Notes: generated from the letters alone by a model not told the origin. A DNA stretch of 64,000 nucleotides from Paracoccus sp. (in: a-proteobacteria) (GCF_030538755.1 NZ_JAUNTJ010000002.1:124001-188000); one strand, 5' to 3'; numbered from the stretch's first letter, positions 35,346-44,718 are shown. Program-made: numbers and translations.

Positions 35346-37973
35346 ATGCCCGAGCCAGCCGATGAACACCCCCCCGCCACCGGCTGGATGGCGCGCCTGC
35401 GCTATGCCGCGCCATGGGTGGTGGCGGGCGTGCTGTTCCTGCTGGGGCTGTTCGCGCTGCAACGGTTGCTGGCGCCGGTGGATCTGGATCAGATCACCGC
35501 GCAGATCGCGACGACGCCGTGGCATATCACCGGGCTGGCGCTGCTGACCACGCTGGCGGGCTATCTGTGCCTGGCCGGATATGACTGGTCGGCGCTGCGC
35601 TATATCGGCAAACCGCTGCCTTTGCCGGTGGTGATGACGGGTGGGCTGATGGCCTATGCTTTCGGCAATACCATCGGGCTGACGGCGATTTCGGGTGGTG
35701 CGGTGCGCTGGCGGGTTTATGCCGGGCTGGGGCTGGGCGGCTATGACATCGCCGCGATTTCCACCTTTGCCGCCGTGTCCTATGGCGTGGCGGCCACGCT
35801 GGTCGGGCTGGCGGCGCTGGCGCTGCATCCGATGGCGCTGGCGATGCTGCTGCCGCTGCCGCCCGCCTCGATCCGGCTGCTGGCGCTGGCGGCGATTGCG
35901 GCGATGGTGGTGCCGCTGGTCTGGGCCTCGGCCACCGGGCGGGCGCTGCGCATCCGGCGGCTGGCGCTGCGCGCGCCGTCGCTGCCGGTGCTGGCGGGGC
36001 AGGTGGCGATCAGCATCGGCGACATGTGCTTTTCGGCGCTGACGCTGTATCTGTTCCTGCCGGTGACGGATTACGGCTTTTTCACCTTTCTGGCGGTGTT
36101 TTCCGCCGCCACGATGGCGGGGATCATCAGCCACGTTCCCGGCGGCATCGGTGTGTTCGAAACCATCATCATCGCCGCCATGCCCGCGGGCACGCCCGTG
36201 GGGCCGGTGGCGGCGGCGCTGTTGCTGTATCGGCTGGTTTACTATCTGGTGCCCTTTGCCCTGGCCCTGATCCTGCTGTCAGGATACGAGGCATGGCGCG
36301 CCATGGGCCGGGGGGCCGCCGACAACCGGCTGGGCCGGTTGCTGGCCACGATCGAGCCGGCGCTGCGCGCGGTGTCGCCTCTGGCACCGCTGGTGCTGGG
36401 GGCGATGATCTTTGGTTCCGGCCTGTGGATGAGCATCGCCGCCGTCCTGCCCCCGATGACCGAAGCCGCCGAGGCCGCCGAAACCCTGTTCCCGCTGGCC
36501 TTTGTCGAAGGCTCGGCGCTGTTGTCCAGCGCGCTGGGGGCGGCGCTGATCGTGCTGTCGCTGGCGGTGGTGCGCCGCTCGCTGGGGGCGTTCTGGCTGG
36601 CGGTGGCGGCGATGGCGGCGGGGGCTGTGGTGGCGCTGATACACGCCGACCGGCAGCAGATGATGGCGTTGGTGCTGGGCATCGTGATCCTGCTGCCCTT
36701 CCGCCGGGCGTTTCGCCGCCGCGCCATCCTGACCCATGCCGCGCTGACGCCGGGCTGGGTGGCGATGCTGTTGGCGGCGGGGGCGGGGTTCGGCTTTGCG
36801 CTGTTCTTTGCGCATAAGGGCACGGTTTACGCCAACGAATTGTGGTGGCAATTCGCCGTGGACGACCGCGCCCCGCGCGCACTGCGGGCGGGGCTGCTGG
36901 CCAGCCTGATGCTGGGCGTGGCCGGTCTGGCGATGCTGCTGCGCGCGCCGCGTATCCGCCCCGAGCCGCCCGCGCCGCAGGATCTGGCCGATGCCGCCGC
37001 CATCGTCGCGGATTGGGGCACCCCGGAATCGGCATTGGCGCTGAGCGGGGATAAATCGCTGATGTTTTCCGATGACCGCCGCGCCTTTGTGATGTTTGCC
37101 GCCTCGGGCCGGTCGTGGTTGTCATATGGCGGTCCCGTCGGCCCGCATGACGCGGCCGAGGAAGTCGCCTTCAGCTTTGCCGATGCGGCGCGCCGGGCCG
37201 GGGCCTCGCCCGTGTTCTACGAGGCCGGCCCGCAGGCGGTGCCGCAGATGCTGGAACTGGGGATGACGCTGCACAAGATGGGCGAGGAAGCCGTGGTCAG
37301 CCTGCCCGATTTCCGGCTGGAGCAACCGTCGCGCCAAAAGCTGCGGGCGATCCATGCGCGGGCCGGGCACGAGGGGATGGCGCTGGACCTGATGCCCCCG
37401 CCGCATGATCCGGCGCTGATCGCAGAGCTGCGCGCGGTATCCGACGACTGGCTGGCGGCGCGCGGGGCGCGGGAAAAGGGCTTTTCGGTCGGGCGGTTCG
37501 ATGCCGCATGGCTGAACCGCTGGCCCGTGGCAGTTGTGCGGCATCAGGGGCGGATCGTCGCCTTTGCCAATATCCTGACCAGCGCGGGCGGCACGCGGGC
37601 GGGCATCGACCTGATGCGGCAATCCGCCGCCGCCCCGCCCGACACGATAGAGTTTCTGTTCACCGCCCTGATGCTGCGCCTGCGCGATCAGGGGTGCGCC
37701 GAATTTTCGCTGGGCATGGCACCGCTGCCGGGGCTGATGCCGGAACGGACCGGGCGGCTGTGGGACAGGTTCGGCGCGGTCATCTATCGCCACGGCGGCA
37801 GCTTTTACACCTTTGCCGGGCTGCGGGCGTTCAAGGAAAACTTCGCCCCCGACTGGCGCCCGCATTATCTGGCCGCGCCCGGCGCGCTGCCGCCGCTGGT
37901 CGCGCTGGCCGATGCTGCGCGGCTGATTTCGGGCAAGGCTCAGCCCAAAAGCAGCGCGAAACCGACCGCATAG
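35346..37973 (+). CDS. mprF: Phosphatidylglycerol lysyltransferase/flippase MprF
   Basis: An 875-residue membrane protein. The N-terminal two thirds (about 20-530) hold roughly 14 transmembrane helices of the flippase module, including YAFGNTIGLTAISGGAVRWR and GIISHVPGGIGVFE. The C-terminal DUF2156/GNAT-like domain (about 545-850) carries LSYGGPVG, KMGEEAVVSL and DLMRQS-type blocks of the aminoacyl-tRNA-dependent lipid synthase. It adds lysine (or alanine) to phosphatidylglycerol and flips it outward, raising resistance to cationic peptides and acid. The domain length fits bifunctional MprF/LpiA. Confidence 0.92.
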   Translation: MPEPADEHPPATGWMARLRYAAPWVVAGVLFLLGLFALQRLLAPVDLDQITAQIATTPWHITGLALLTTLAGYLCLAGYDWSALRYIGKPLPLPVVMTGGLMAYAFGNTIGLTAISGGAVRWRVYAGLGLGGYDIAAISTFAAVSYGVAATLVGLAALALHPMALAMLLPLPPASIRLLALAAIAAMVVPLVWASATGRALRIRRLALRAPSLPVLAGQVAISIGDMCFSALTLYLFLPVTDYGFFTFLAVFSAATMAGIISHVPGGIGVFETIIIAAMPAGTPVGPVAAALLLYRLVYYLVPFALALILLSGYEAWRAMGRGAADNRLGRLLATIEPALRAVSPLAPLVLGAMIFGSGLWMSIAAVLPPMTEAAEAAETLFPLAFVEGSALLSSALGAALIVLSLAVVRRSLGAFWLAVAAMAAGAVVALIHADRQQMMALVLGIVILLPFRRAFRRRAILTHAALTPGWVAMLLAAGAGFGFALFFAHKGTVYANELWWQFAVDDRAPRALRAGLLASLMLGVAGLAMLLRAPRIRPEPPAPQDLADAAAIVADWGTPESALALSGDKSLMFSDDRRAFVMFAASGRSWLSYGGPVGPHDAAEEVAFSFADAARRAGASPVFYEAGPQAVPQMLELGMTLHKMGEEAVVSLPDFRLEQPSRQKLRAIHARAGHEGMALDLMPPPHDPALIAELRAVSDDWLAARGAREKGFSVGRFDAAWLNRWPVAVVRHQGRIVAFANILTSAGGTRAGIDLMRQSAAAPPDTIEFLFTALMLRLRDQGCAEFSLGMAPLPGLMPERTGRLWDRFGAVIYRHGGSFYTFAGLRAFKENFAPDWRPHYLAAPGALPPLVALADAARLISGKAQPKSSAKPTA

Positions 37974-38029
37974 GCAATCGCCAGCACGATCAGCGCGGCG
38001 GCCAGAGAACGGGCAAGCAATGGGCGCAT
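37940..38029 (-). CDS. Small hydrophobic protein (29 residues), candidate
   Basis: An ATG 2 nt after the stop of the ferric-reductase-like gene opens a 29-codon frame. It encodes a basic N-terminus (MRPLLARSL) followed by a single hydrophobic helix rich in Ala, Leu, Ile and Val ending LLLG. GGTG precedes the start weakly. It overlaps the 3' end of the convergent mprF by 34 bp. It could be a small membrane subunit or regulator co-translated with the flavocytochrome. Evidence is spacing and composition only. Confidence 0.35.
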   Translation of the reverse strand: MRPLLARSLAAALIVLAIAYAVGFALLLG

Positions 38030-38031
38030 GG

Positions 38032-39435
38032 TCACACCATCTCAAAGATTTCACTGTCGATCTGCGACAGGGGCACGCCCAGCTTTTGCAGATCGGCCTT
38101 GACCGCCTCTAGCATGGGCGGCGGTCCGCACAGCATATGCGGCCATTCGCGCGACGGCTGGGGCAGAACACGCGACAGCATGTCGCCGTCGATCCGCCCG
38201 GTTTCCACGATGAACCCGGCGGGCGGCCAGTCATCATCAGGCGGGTCCTGGATGACATGGATCACGGTCAGGCGGATCTGTTCTGCCATCCGGGCCAGTT
38301 CGTCGCGAAAGGCCACGTCATCCCAACTGTCATTGGCATACAGAACGAAAACGGGCCGGGGATCGCGGCGTTCCTGCATCGCGTGCAGGTTGGCGATGAC
38401 CGGGGTGATCCCCACCCCGCCCGCGATCATGACAAAGCCCCCGGCCCCGGATTCGCGGTCGATCGAGAACTGGCCATATGGCCCGTCGATATAGGCGATG
38501 GTGCCCGGTTCGGTTTGTGACAGACGCTGGCTGTCATCGCCAAGGGGTTTGATCGAAAAGGAAATCTCTGGCCCCTTGTCGGGGGCGGTGGAAATCGTGA
38601 ACGGGTGTTCGCGCAGGCTGAAGGGCGAAGTGCCGACCGTCAGCCACGCGAATTGCCCCGGACGCCAGCCCGACAGCGCCCGCCCCTCGGGGCGCAGGGT
38701 CAGGGTGCGGATGCCGTCGCCCTCGTCGCTGTTGTCGGTGACGCGCCACGGGTTGCGCCATTGCCACCACGGGCGCAGCAGGCGGGTATAGACCATCAGC
38801 CCCAGCCACATCAGCGTGACGGCCAGCCACAGGGCGCGGGTGCTGTCGGCCCCGGTGAAATGCCCCGCACCCAGCACATGCCAGATTGCCCCGGCAAATC
38901 CGGTCAGCGCCAGCCCGACATGCAGCCTGCGCCAGTTCAGATAGCCAAGGCCGACCCGCTGGCGCAGCTCGGAACTGAGGATCAGCGTGACGAAGCACAA
39001 CAGCGCCACCCGCCCGGCGGTCATATAGGCCGGCGCGACCAGCGGGTTCAGCACCCCCAGATCGTCTTGATGCCAGATATAGAGGATGCCGAAATGCCCC
39101 AGCATCAGCGCCACCGCGCCCCAACTGACAAAGCGGTGGAACATGAACACCACATCCGCGCCAAAGGGATGCAGCAGCGGTTTCAGCCGCCCGGTCAGCG
39201 CGAATTGCAGCCCGGCCAGCGCAAGGGCCGAAAACCCCAGCCCCAGCGCGACATCGCGTGAAAACACCGTCGCCGCAGGCGGATCGCCCAGCAGGATAAC
39301 GGCAAAGGGCAGCGCCAGCACAAGCGCCGCAGCCGCCAGCCAGAACGCCCCCCACAGCCAGACAGCCCCTTGCCGGTCGGCGGGGCGCACATGCAACTGC
39401 GGGTCGGTGGCGGTCTGGGGCAGAGGGCGGCTCAT
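38032..39435 (-). CDS. Ferric-reductase-like transmembrane flavocytochrome
   Basis: A 467-residue protein with a six-helix b-haem module (about 25-225; histidines in FHRFVSWGAVALMLGHFG and NWRRLHVGLALTGFAGAIWHV), then an FAD-binding barrel (HPFTISTAP) and NAD(P)H domain (GGVGITPVIA, MLCGPPPML). This is the NOX/ferric-reductase architecture that moves electrons from cytoplasmic NAD(P)H across the membrane. The start is uncertain: I use ATG 39435 (MSRPLPQTA), although a TTG at 39561 would add 42 proline-rich residues; neither has a good ribosome-binding site. Confidence 0.8.
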   Translation of the reverse strand: MSRPLPQTATDPQLHVRPADRQGAVWLWGAFWLAAAALVLALPFAVILLGDPPAATVFSRDVALGLGFSALALAGLQFALTGRLKPLLHPFGADVVFMFHRFVSWGAVALMLGHFGILYIWHQDDLGVLNPLVAPAYMTAGRVALLCFVTLILSSELRQRVGLGYLNWRRLHVGLALTGFAGAIWHVLGAGHFTGADSTRALWLAVTLMWLGLMVYTRLLRPWWQWRNPWRVTDNSDEGDGIRTLTLRPEGRALSGWRPGQFAWLTVGTSPFSLREHPFTISTAPDKGPEISFSIKPLGDDSQRLSQTEPGTIAYIDGPYGQFSIDRESGAGGFVMIAGGVGITPVIANLHAMQERRDPRPVFVLYANDSWDDVAFRDELARMAEQIRLTVIHVIQDPPDDDWPPAGFIVETGRIDGDMLSRVLPQPSREWPHMLCGPPPMLEAVKADLQKLGVPLSQIDSEIFEMV

Positions 39436-39585
39436 GCCGGGGTAACGTCGCCAAAATGCCTGCGGTTCCGGGGCGGGCGCGGCGGGATGTGGATGCGGGG
39501 CGTGGTGGGTCAGTGTGCCAACGGATCTGAGAGTCAGCCCCTGCGATGATCTGGCGACCAAGCCGGCGTGCGGTGGTGGGAACCG

Positions 39586-39631
39586 ATGGCGGGCAGGGCG
39601 GTTAGGGTATGGCGGGCAGGGCGGTTAGGGT
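39586..39631. repeat. Perfect 23-bp tandem duplication
   Basis: The 23-bp unit beginning ATGGCGGGCAGG and ending TTAGGGT occurs twice with no spacer (39586-39608 and 39609-39631). It sits in the divergent intergenic region between the flavocytochrome and ctaG, so it may alter promoter spacing. It is too short for a CRISPR or a mobile element. Confidence 0.85.
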
Positions 39632-39693
39632 AGTGCGCTCCCGATACGCGTCGCACGCCACGCGGACTGACGCCACACTGACGGAGAATGCCG

Positions 39694-40416
39694 ATGCTGA
39701 CTCAGCAGATGCCCTATTGCGGCCCCGCGCCCTTGCCGGGCGATTTGTGGCGGTCGTGGAATTTCGACCCGCCCCTGCTGATCGCGCTGGCGGTCTTTGG
39801 GGTGGTGCTGGCGTGGCGGGCGCAGGGCCGGGTTGCGGCGGCGGTCGGATGGGGGGCGCTGGTGGTGGCCTTTGTCTCGCCTCTGTGCGCGCTGACGGTG
39901 GCGCTGTTTTCGGCGCGGGCGGCGCATCATCTGCTGCTGGTGACGGTGGCCGCGCCCGCCCTGGCGCTGGCCTGGCCGATGCTGCGGCAGGTCTCGGCGG
40001 CGCTGTCGCTGGTGGTGCTGTCGGCGGCGATGGTGGCATGGAACCTGCCGCGCGTTTATGATGCGGTCTGGGCGTCCGATACGGTTTACTGGGCGATGCA
40101 GGCGGCGATGCTGTTGCCCGCATGGGTGTTCTGGTCGGCGGTTCTGGCCCCCAACGGCCCGGCCGAGGATATGCTGCGCCGCGCCTTGCTGACCGGCGGG
40201 CTGGCCGGGATCATGGGGCTGATCGGCGCCGTGCTGACCTTTGCCCCCAATGCGCTGTTCTTTCAGCATATCGAGGGCGCCGCCCTGTGGGGCATGACCG
40301 CGCTGAGCGATCAGCAACTGGCCGGGCTGGTCATGTGGGTGCCGGGCTTTGTGCCGGTTGCGGTGCTGGCGGCGCTGATGCTGCGCCGGGGCTGGCGGCA
40401 GGGGTTCGCCGCATGA
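39694..40416 (+). CDS. CtaG-like cytochrome c oxidase assembly protein (caa3 type)
   Basis: A 240-residue multipass membrane protein of the caa3_CtaG family (distinct from the Cox11-type CtaG). Landmarks are the N-terminal PYCGPAPLPGDLWRSWNFDP, HHLLLVTVAAP and NLPRVYDA, with about seven hydrophobic segments. Such proteins help insert copper or assemble the terminal oxidase. GGAG at 7-nt spacing selects the ATG at 39694 rather than 39688. It starts the oxidase cluster and overlaps the next gene as ATGA. Confidence 0.82.
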   Translation: MLTQQMPYCGPAPLPGDLWRSWNFDPPLLIALAVFGVVLAWRAQGRVAAAVGWGALVVAFVSPLCALTVALFSARAAHHLLLVTVAAPALALAWPMLRQVSAALSLVVLSAAMVAWNLPRVYDAVWASDTVYWAMQAAMLLPAWVFWSAVLAPNGPAEDMLRRALLTGGLAGIMGLIGAVLTFAPNALFFQHIEGAALWGMTALSDQQLAGLVMWVPGFVPVAVLAALMLRRGWRQGFAA

Positions 40417-40907
40417 TCGCCACGTTGAAGTTCCTGCACATCGCCGCGATGCTGGCGTGGTGCGCGGCGCTGGTCGCTCTGCCGGTGCTGCTGGCGGTTT
40501 ACGGCGACACATGGCGCAACCGCGCGGGCGGGCAGGCGCAGGCGCGCTATGCCGAATTCCGGCTGATTACGCATTACGGCTATATCGGCTTTGCCACACC
40601 GGCGGCGATCATCAGCATCGCGGCGGGCACGGCGCTGATCTTTGCCGCGGGGGTGTTCGACCTGTGGTTCGCGGCCAAGCTGGCGCTGGTGTCGGGCATG
40701 GTGCTGGTTCATGCGTGGATCGGGCAGATCATCCTGATTTCGGGCGAACAGCAGGGCCGCGCGCGCCTGCCGCATCCGCTGATCGCACTGGCGCTTGGGC
40801 TGCCGCTGATGGCCGGGGTGCTGTGGCTGGTGCTGGCCAAGCCGGACCTGTCGGGCCTGATCGCGTGGCTGCCCGCCTTCATGCTGACACCAAGGGGGGC
40901 ACTGTGA
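40413..40907 (+). CDS. CopD/HemJ-like integral membrane protein
   Basis: A 164-residue membrane protein with four hydrophobic segments. The opening MIATLKFLHIAAMLAWCAALV and the central HYGYIGFATPAAIISI and KLALVSGMVLVHAWIGQII resemble the CopD/UPF0093 fold with conserved membrane histidines. Translationally coupled to ctaG, it probably helps copper or haem delivery to the oxidase. Exact function is not established. Confidence 0.65.
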   Translation: MIATLKFLHIAAMLAWCAALVALPVLLAVYGDTWRNRAGGQAQARYAEFRLITHYGYIGFATPAAIISIAAGTALIFAAGVFDLWFAAKLALVSGMVLVHAWIGQIILISGEQQGRARLPHPLIALALGLPLMAGVLWLVLAKPDLSGLIAWLPAFMLTPRGAL

Positions 40908-40912
40908 GCCGT

Positions 40913-41428
40913 TCAATCCGCCTGATGCGTGCCGATCTGATAATCGAACACCAGCTTGCCGCCGTGCCAGCCGGTGATGCCGGTCATCCCGGCCGCCAGC
41001 AGCGACAGCAGCCCTCCCCACGGCAGAACCGCGCCGACCGGATCATCCAGCCGGAACCCCCAGTTCAGCCCCAGCACCGACAGCAGCATCACGGCCAGAA
41101 TGAAATGCGTCCAACTGGCCGAGCGGATGCGGATGCCCGGCACCAGCAACAGCTCGATCGTGCCCGCGATGCCCGCCAGCACGCCGATGGCAAAGGCCAC
41201 CCCTGCGGCCCAGATGGCGACGCGCGGCCAAAAGCTGTCGCCGGTCAGCCAATACATCGCATCCGCCCCCAAGGTGCAGAAACACAGCGCAATCGGAAAG
41301 GCGACCATCATCGCATGGATCGGGTGGCCCGCGACGGCGATTCTGGATTCGGTATCGCCGAACGAGCTGCGTTCCTCGATCGGATCGGACAGGCGGCGGC
41401 GCTGGCTGAGGCTGCGTTTCGGGCGCAT
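40913..41428 (-). CDS. DUF2231 membrane protein
   Basis: A 171-residue protein. After a basic cytoplasmic N-terminus, the family signature GHPIHAMMVAFPIAL begins the first of four transmembrane segments, with a conserved WTHFILAV histidine and a final TGWHGGKLVFDY. DUF2231 proteins often sit by oxidase or haem genes and may bind haem or metals. It is convergent with the CopD-like gene (5 nt gap) and divergent from subunit II, with only 39 bp for both start regions. AAAGGATC precedes the ATG. Confidence 0.8.
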   Translation of the reverse strand: MRPKRSLSQRRRLSDPIEERSSFGDTESRIAVAGHPIHAMMVAFPIALCFCTLGADAMYWLTGDSFWPRVAIWAAGVAFAIGVLAGIAGTIELLLVPGIRIRSASWTHFILAVMLLSVLGLNWGFRLDDPVGAVLPWGGLLSLLAAGMTGITGWHGGKLVFDYQIGTHQAD

Positions 41429-41467
41429 GGGCGATCCTTTCTGACGACATGTTCCAAGACAAAGGCC

Positions 41468-42172
41468 ATGGCGCTGCTGTTGGTTCCCTTGGCGGGCTGT
41501 TCCGGCCCGCTCAGCACGCTGACGCCGGCGGGGCCTGCGGCGCGCGATATTGCGCTGTTGTGGTGGGCGATGCTGGCGGGGTCGGCGGCGATCACCGTGC
41601 TGGTGCTGGCACTGATCTGGTCGGCGCTGCGCCGCGCGCCTGCGCCGCAATCGGAACGGCGCTGGATCATGGGCTGGGGGCTGGGCTTCAGCCTTGGCGT
41701 GCTGACGCTGGCGCTGGGCTTTGCGCTGTGGATCGGCGAGCGGATGCTGGCGCGCGATGACGGCGCGGTGCAGGTGTCAGCCCATGCCCGGCAGTGGAGC
41801 TGGAGCTTTACCCAGCCCGGTCCCGATGGCTCGCCGGTCGAAACGCAAGGCGTGCTGTATGTGCCTGCGGGCCAGCCCTTTGACGTGACCCTGACCGCCG
41901 CCGATGTGATCCACAGCTTTTGGGTGCCGCAACTGGGCGGCAAGATGGATGCGATCCCCGGCCATGCCAACCGCCACCGGCTCAGCGCCGACGCCCCCGG
42001 CACCTATCAGGGCCTGTGCGCCGAGTTTTGCGGCCTTGGCCATACGGCGATGCGGTTCAGCGTGGTGGTCTATGACCCGGCGGGGCCGCTGCCCGATTTC
42101 ACCGATGCGCCACCTGATGACGGCCCACCGCTGCCCGCTGACGCGACCCCAGCCCCCGAGGATCAGCCATGA
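41468..42172 (+). CDS. coxB: Cytochrome c oxidase subunit II (CuA)
   Basis: A 234-residue lipoprotein-type subunit II. Lipobox LAGC gives Cys11; two transmembrane helices follow (about 27-52 and 66-90). The periplasmic cupredoxin domain has all CuA ligands: His149 (VIHSFWVPQ), Cys184, Glu186, Cys188, His192 and Met195 in CAEFCGLGHTAM. There is no C-terminal cytochrome c domain. It accepts electrons from cytochrome c for the fused subunit I-III downstream, which it overlaps as ATGA. Confidence 0.92.
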   Translation: MALLLVPLAGCSGPLSTLTPAGPAARDIALLWWAMLAGSAAITVLVLALIWSALRRAPAPQSERRWIMGWGLGFSLGVLTLALGFALWIGERMLARDDGAVQVSAHARQWSWSFTQPGPDGSPVETQGVLYVPAGQPFDVTLTAADVIHSFWVPQLGGKMDAIPGHANRHRLSADAPGTYQGLCAEFCGLGHTAMRFSVVVYDPAGPLPDFTDAPPDDGPPLPADATPAPEDQP

Positions 42173-44718
42173 CCGACGCCGCCACCCATCCGCCCCAAGG
42201 TCAGGCCGCGCGGCAGGCAGATACCGCCGCCATCGCCCCCAACCCGCCGCAGCGTGCCCTGCGGCTGCACCGCGAGCTTGACCGGGTGTGGCGCGATCTG
42301 CCGGGGTGGCAGGGGTTCTTTACCTCGGTGAACCACGGCACCATCGGGCTGCGGTTCATGGCGACGGCCTTTGTGTTCTTTGCCATCGGCGGTGTGCTGG
42401 CCATGCTGATCCGGGCGCAGCTTGCCACGCGGCAGGGCGCATTTCTGGATACGGAACTGTATAACCAGATCTTCACGATGCACGGCAGCATCATGATGTT
42501 TCTGTTCGCCATCCCCATGCTAGAGGGGCTGGCGCTGTGGCTTTTGCCGAAAATCCTTGGCACGCGGGACATGGCCTTTCCGCGCCTGTCCACACTGGGG
42601 TATTTCTGTTACCTGTTTGGCGGCTCGGTCATTGTCCTGTCGCTGCTGTTCGGGGCTGCGCCCGATGGCGGCTGGTTCATGTATGTGCCGCTGTCGGGCC
42701 GCACCTATACGCCGGGGATCAACGCTGATGTCTGGCTGCTGGGCGTGACCTTTGTCGAAATCAGCGCCGTGGCGGCGGCGGTGGAAATCACCGTCACCAT
42801 TCTGCGGTGCCGCGCGCCGGGCATGGCGCTGACGAAAATGCCGCTGATGGGCTGGTATCTGCTGGGAACCAGCGTGATGATGCTGGTCGGCTTTCCGCCG
42901 CTGATCCTCGGGTCCATTCTGCTAGAGGTCGAGCGCGCCTTTGACTGGCCCTTCTTCGATGTCGCGCGGGGTGGAGACCCCCTACTGTGGCAGCACCTGT
43001 TCTGGCTGTTCGGCCACCCCGAGGTCTATATCATCTTTCTGCCCGCCGCCGGGGCGCTGTCCACCATCATTCCGGTTCTGTCGCGCACGACGATTCTTGG
43101 CTATGGTGCCATCGTGGCGGCGGTGATCGGGCTGGTGTTCCTGTCATTCGGGCTGTGGGTGCATCACATGTTCACCGTGGGCATCCCGCATATGGCACTG
43201 GCGTTCTTTTCCGCCGCTTCGGCGCTGGTGGCGGTGCCGACGGCGGTGCAGATATTCGCCTGGATCGGCACCATGTATGAGGGCCGGGTGCAGTTTCGCC
43301 TGCCGATGCTGTATATCATGGGCTTTTTCGCCACCTTCGTTCTGGGCGGGCTGACGGGGGTCATGCTGGCGATGGTGCCGTTCAACTGGCAGGCGCATGA
43401 CACCACCTTTGTCACCGCACATCTGCATTATGTGCTGGTCGGAGGGTTCGTGTTTCCGATGCTGGCGGCGGTGACGTGGTGGATGCCGCTGATCTGTGGC
43501 CGCTGGCGGGTGCGCGGCCTGGGCGAGGCGGCATTCTGGCTGATCTTCATCGGCTTTCACGGCACCTTTTTTCTGATGCACCTGACCGGCCTGCTGGGGA
43601 TGCCGCGCCGGATCGACGTCTATCCGGCCAACCCGGAATGGGAGTGGCTGAACCTGATGTCCTCGTTCTTTGGCATGGTGCAATCGGCGGGCTTTGCGCT
43701 GCTGGTGCTGGATCTGGGGATGCAGGCGCTGTTCGGGCGGCGCAGCTGGCGCAACCCTTGGGGCGCGCCGACGCTGGATTGGGCGATGGCCCTGCCTGCG
43801 CCGTCCTATAACTTTGCCAGCCTGCCGCGTCCGGGCGATGATGCGGGCGCGCTGTTGCCGCTGGCGACGGGGCAGGGGCTGCTGCCCGGCGCGCCGCGCG
43901 GTCAGCGCGAAATCATCGTGACCGAGGCCGGCTCGGGCCGTCCGCAGCATGTGGCGGTGCTGCCGACGAACACATGGCTGCCGCTGGCGACCTCGGGCGT
44001 GATCGGCAGCTTTTTCGCGATGATGCTGGCGGGGTGGTATGGGGCCGCGCTGTTGGGCGTGGCGGCGACGCTGGCGGTGGTGTGGCGTTGGGGGGCGATC
44101 ATGGGCAGCGCGCAGGATCACGCCCCGATCGCCGCCGCGCCGGGGCTAAGCCTGCCGGTGCATTGGCAGGTGCGCAATACGCTGGGTTACAGCGGTGCGG
44201 TGGCGCTGTTGGTGGCCGATGGCACGCTGTTTGCCAGCCTGCTGTTCGGCGTCGGCTTTCTGACGGTGGTGGCGCCCGGCTGGCCCGCGCCCGCCAGCGG
44301 TATCGGCACGGCGGTGATGGCGGCGATGACCGCAGGCGCGCTGGCGGCGATGGCGGTGGGGGCAGTTGCGGCGCGGCTGGCCGAAGCGCGCCGCGCCACC
44401 GCGGGCGGCGCGATGTGGTCGGCGGTGGGCGTGGCGGCGGCGCTGCTGGCACTGGCGCTGATCGCGGGGCTGGCGGTCGGGCTGGATGACCCGCGCCGCC
44501 ATGCGCGCGATGCGCTGCGCGGCGTGGCGCTGGCCTATGCGGCGGTGCATGGCACCATCGCGCTGATGCTGGCGCTGCGCAGCCTTGCCGATGCGCGGCA
44601 GGGCCGGTTGAGCGCGCAACGGCGCGGGGCTACGCCGGTCTGGCGGCTGTTTCAGGATTTCTGGCTGGCCACCGCCGCGATTCTGGCCGCGCTTGTCGCC
44701 GCGCAAGAGGTGCTGTGA
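42169..44718 (+). CDS. Cytochrome c oxidase subunit I-III fusion (CoxN-like)
   Basis: An 849-residue fusion. Residues 50-560 are subunit I with haem a ligands His105 and His420, haem a3 ligand His418, CuB ligands His283 and His332-333, and the cross-linked Tyr287 in GHPEVY (Glu285 present). Residues 590-849 are a subunit-III-like helical bundle. Two proton-route positions differ from canonical A1 oxidases: the K-channel lysine of PTGIK is Gln361 in PTAVQ, and the D-channel asparagines after DMAFPRM are Ser/Thr (DMAFPRLST). It reduces oxygen at the inner membrane; pumping efficiency may differ. No separate subunit III is in the window. Confidence 0.9.
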   Translation: MTDAATHPPQGQAARQADTAAIAPNPPQRALRLHRELDRVWRDLPGWQGFFTSVNHGTIGLRFMATAFVFFAIGGVLAMLIRAQLATRQGAFLDTELYNQIFTMHGSIMMFLFAIPMLEGLALWLLPKILGTRDMAFPRLSTLGYFCYLFGGSVIVLSLLFGAAPDGGWFMYVPLSGRTYTPGINADVWLLGVTFVEISAVAAAVEITVTILRCRAPGMALTKMPLMGWYLLGTSVMMLVGFPPLILGSILLEVERAFDWPFFDVARGGDPLLWQHLFWLFGHPEVYIIFLPAAGALSTIIPVLSRTTILGYGAIVAAVIGLVFLSFGLWVHHMFTVGIPHMALAFFSAASALVAVPTAVQIFAWIGTMYEGRVQFRLPMLYIMGFFATFVLGGLTGVMLAMVPFNWQAHDTTFVTAHLHYVLVGGFVFPMLAAVTWWMPLICGRWRVRGLGEAAFWLIFIGFHGTFFLMHLTGLLGMPRRIDVYPANPEWEWLNLMSSFFGMVQSAGFALLVLDLGMQALFGRRSWRNPWGAPTLDWAMALPAPSYNFASLPRPGDDAGALLPLATGQGLLPGAPRGQREIIVTEAGSGRPQHVAVLPTNTWLPLATSGVIGSFFAMMLAGWYGAALLGVAATLAVVWRWGAIMGSAQDHAPIAAAPGLSLPVHWQVRNTLGYSGAVALLVADGTLFASLLFGVGFLTVVAPGWPAPASGIGTAVMAAMTAGALAAMAVGAVAARLAEARRATAGGAMWSAVGVAAALLALALIAGLAVGLDDPRRHARDALRGVALAYAAVHGTIALMLALRSLADARQGRLSAQRRGATPVWRLFQDFWLATAAILAALVAAQEVL

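Noticed and set aside
39586..39631. Tandem repeat as a mini CRISPR
   Set aside because: Only two abutting units without spacers and no cas genes.
42169..44718. Oxidase operon as degenerate because subunit III is missing
   Set aside because: The subunit-III bundle is fused to the C-terminus of subunit I, and the frame is intact.
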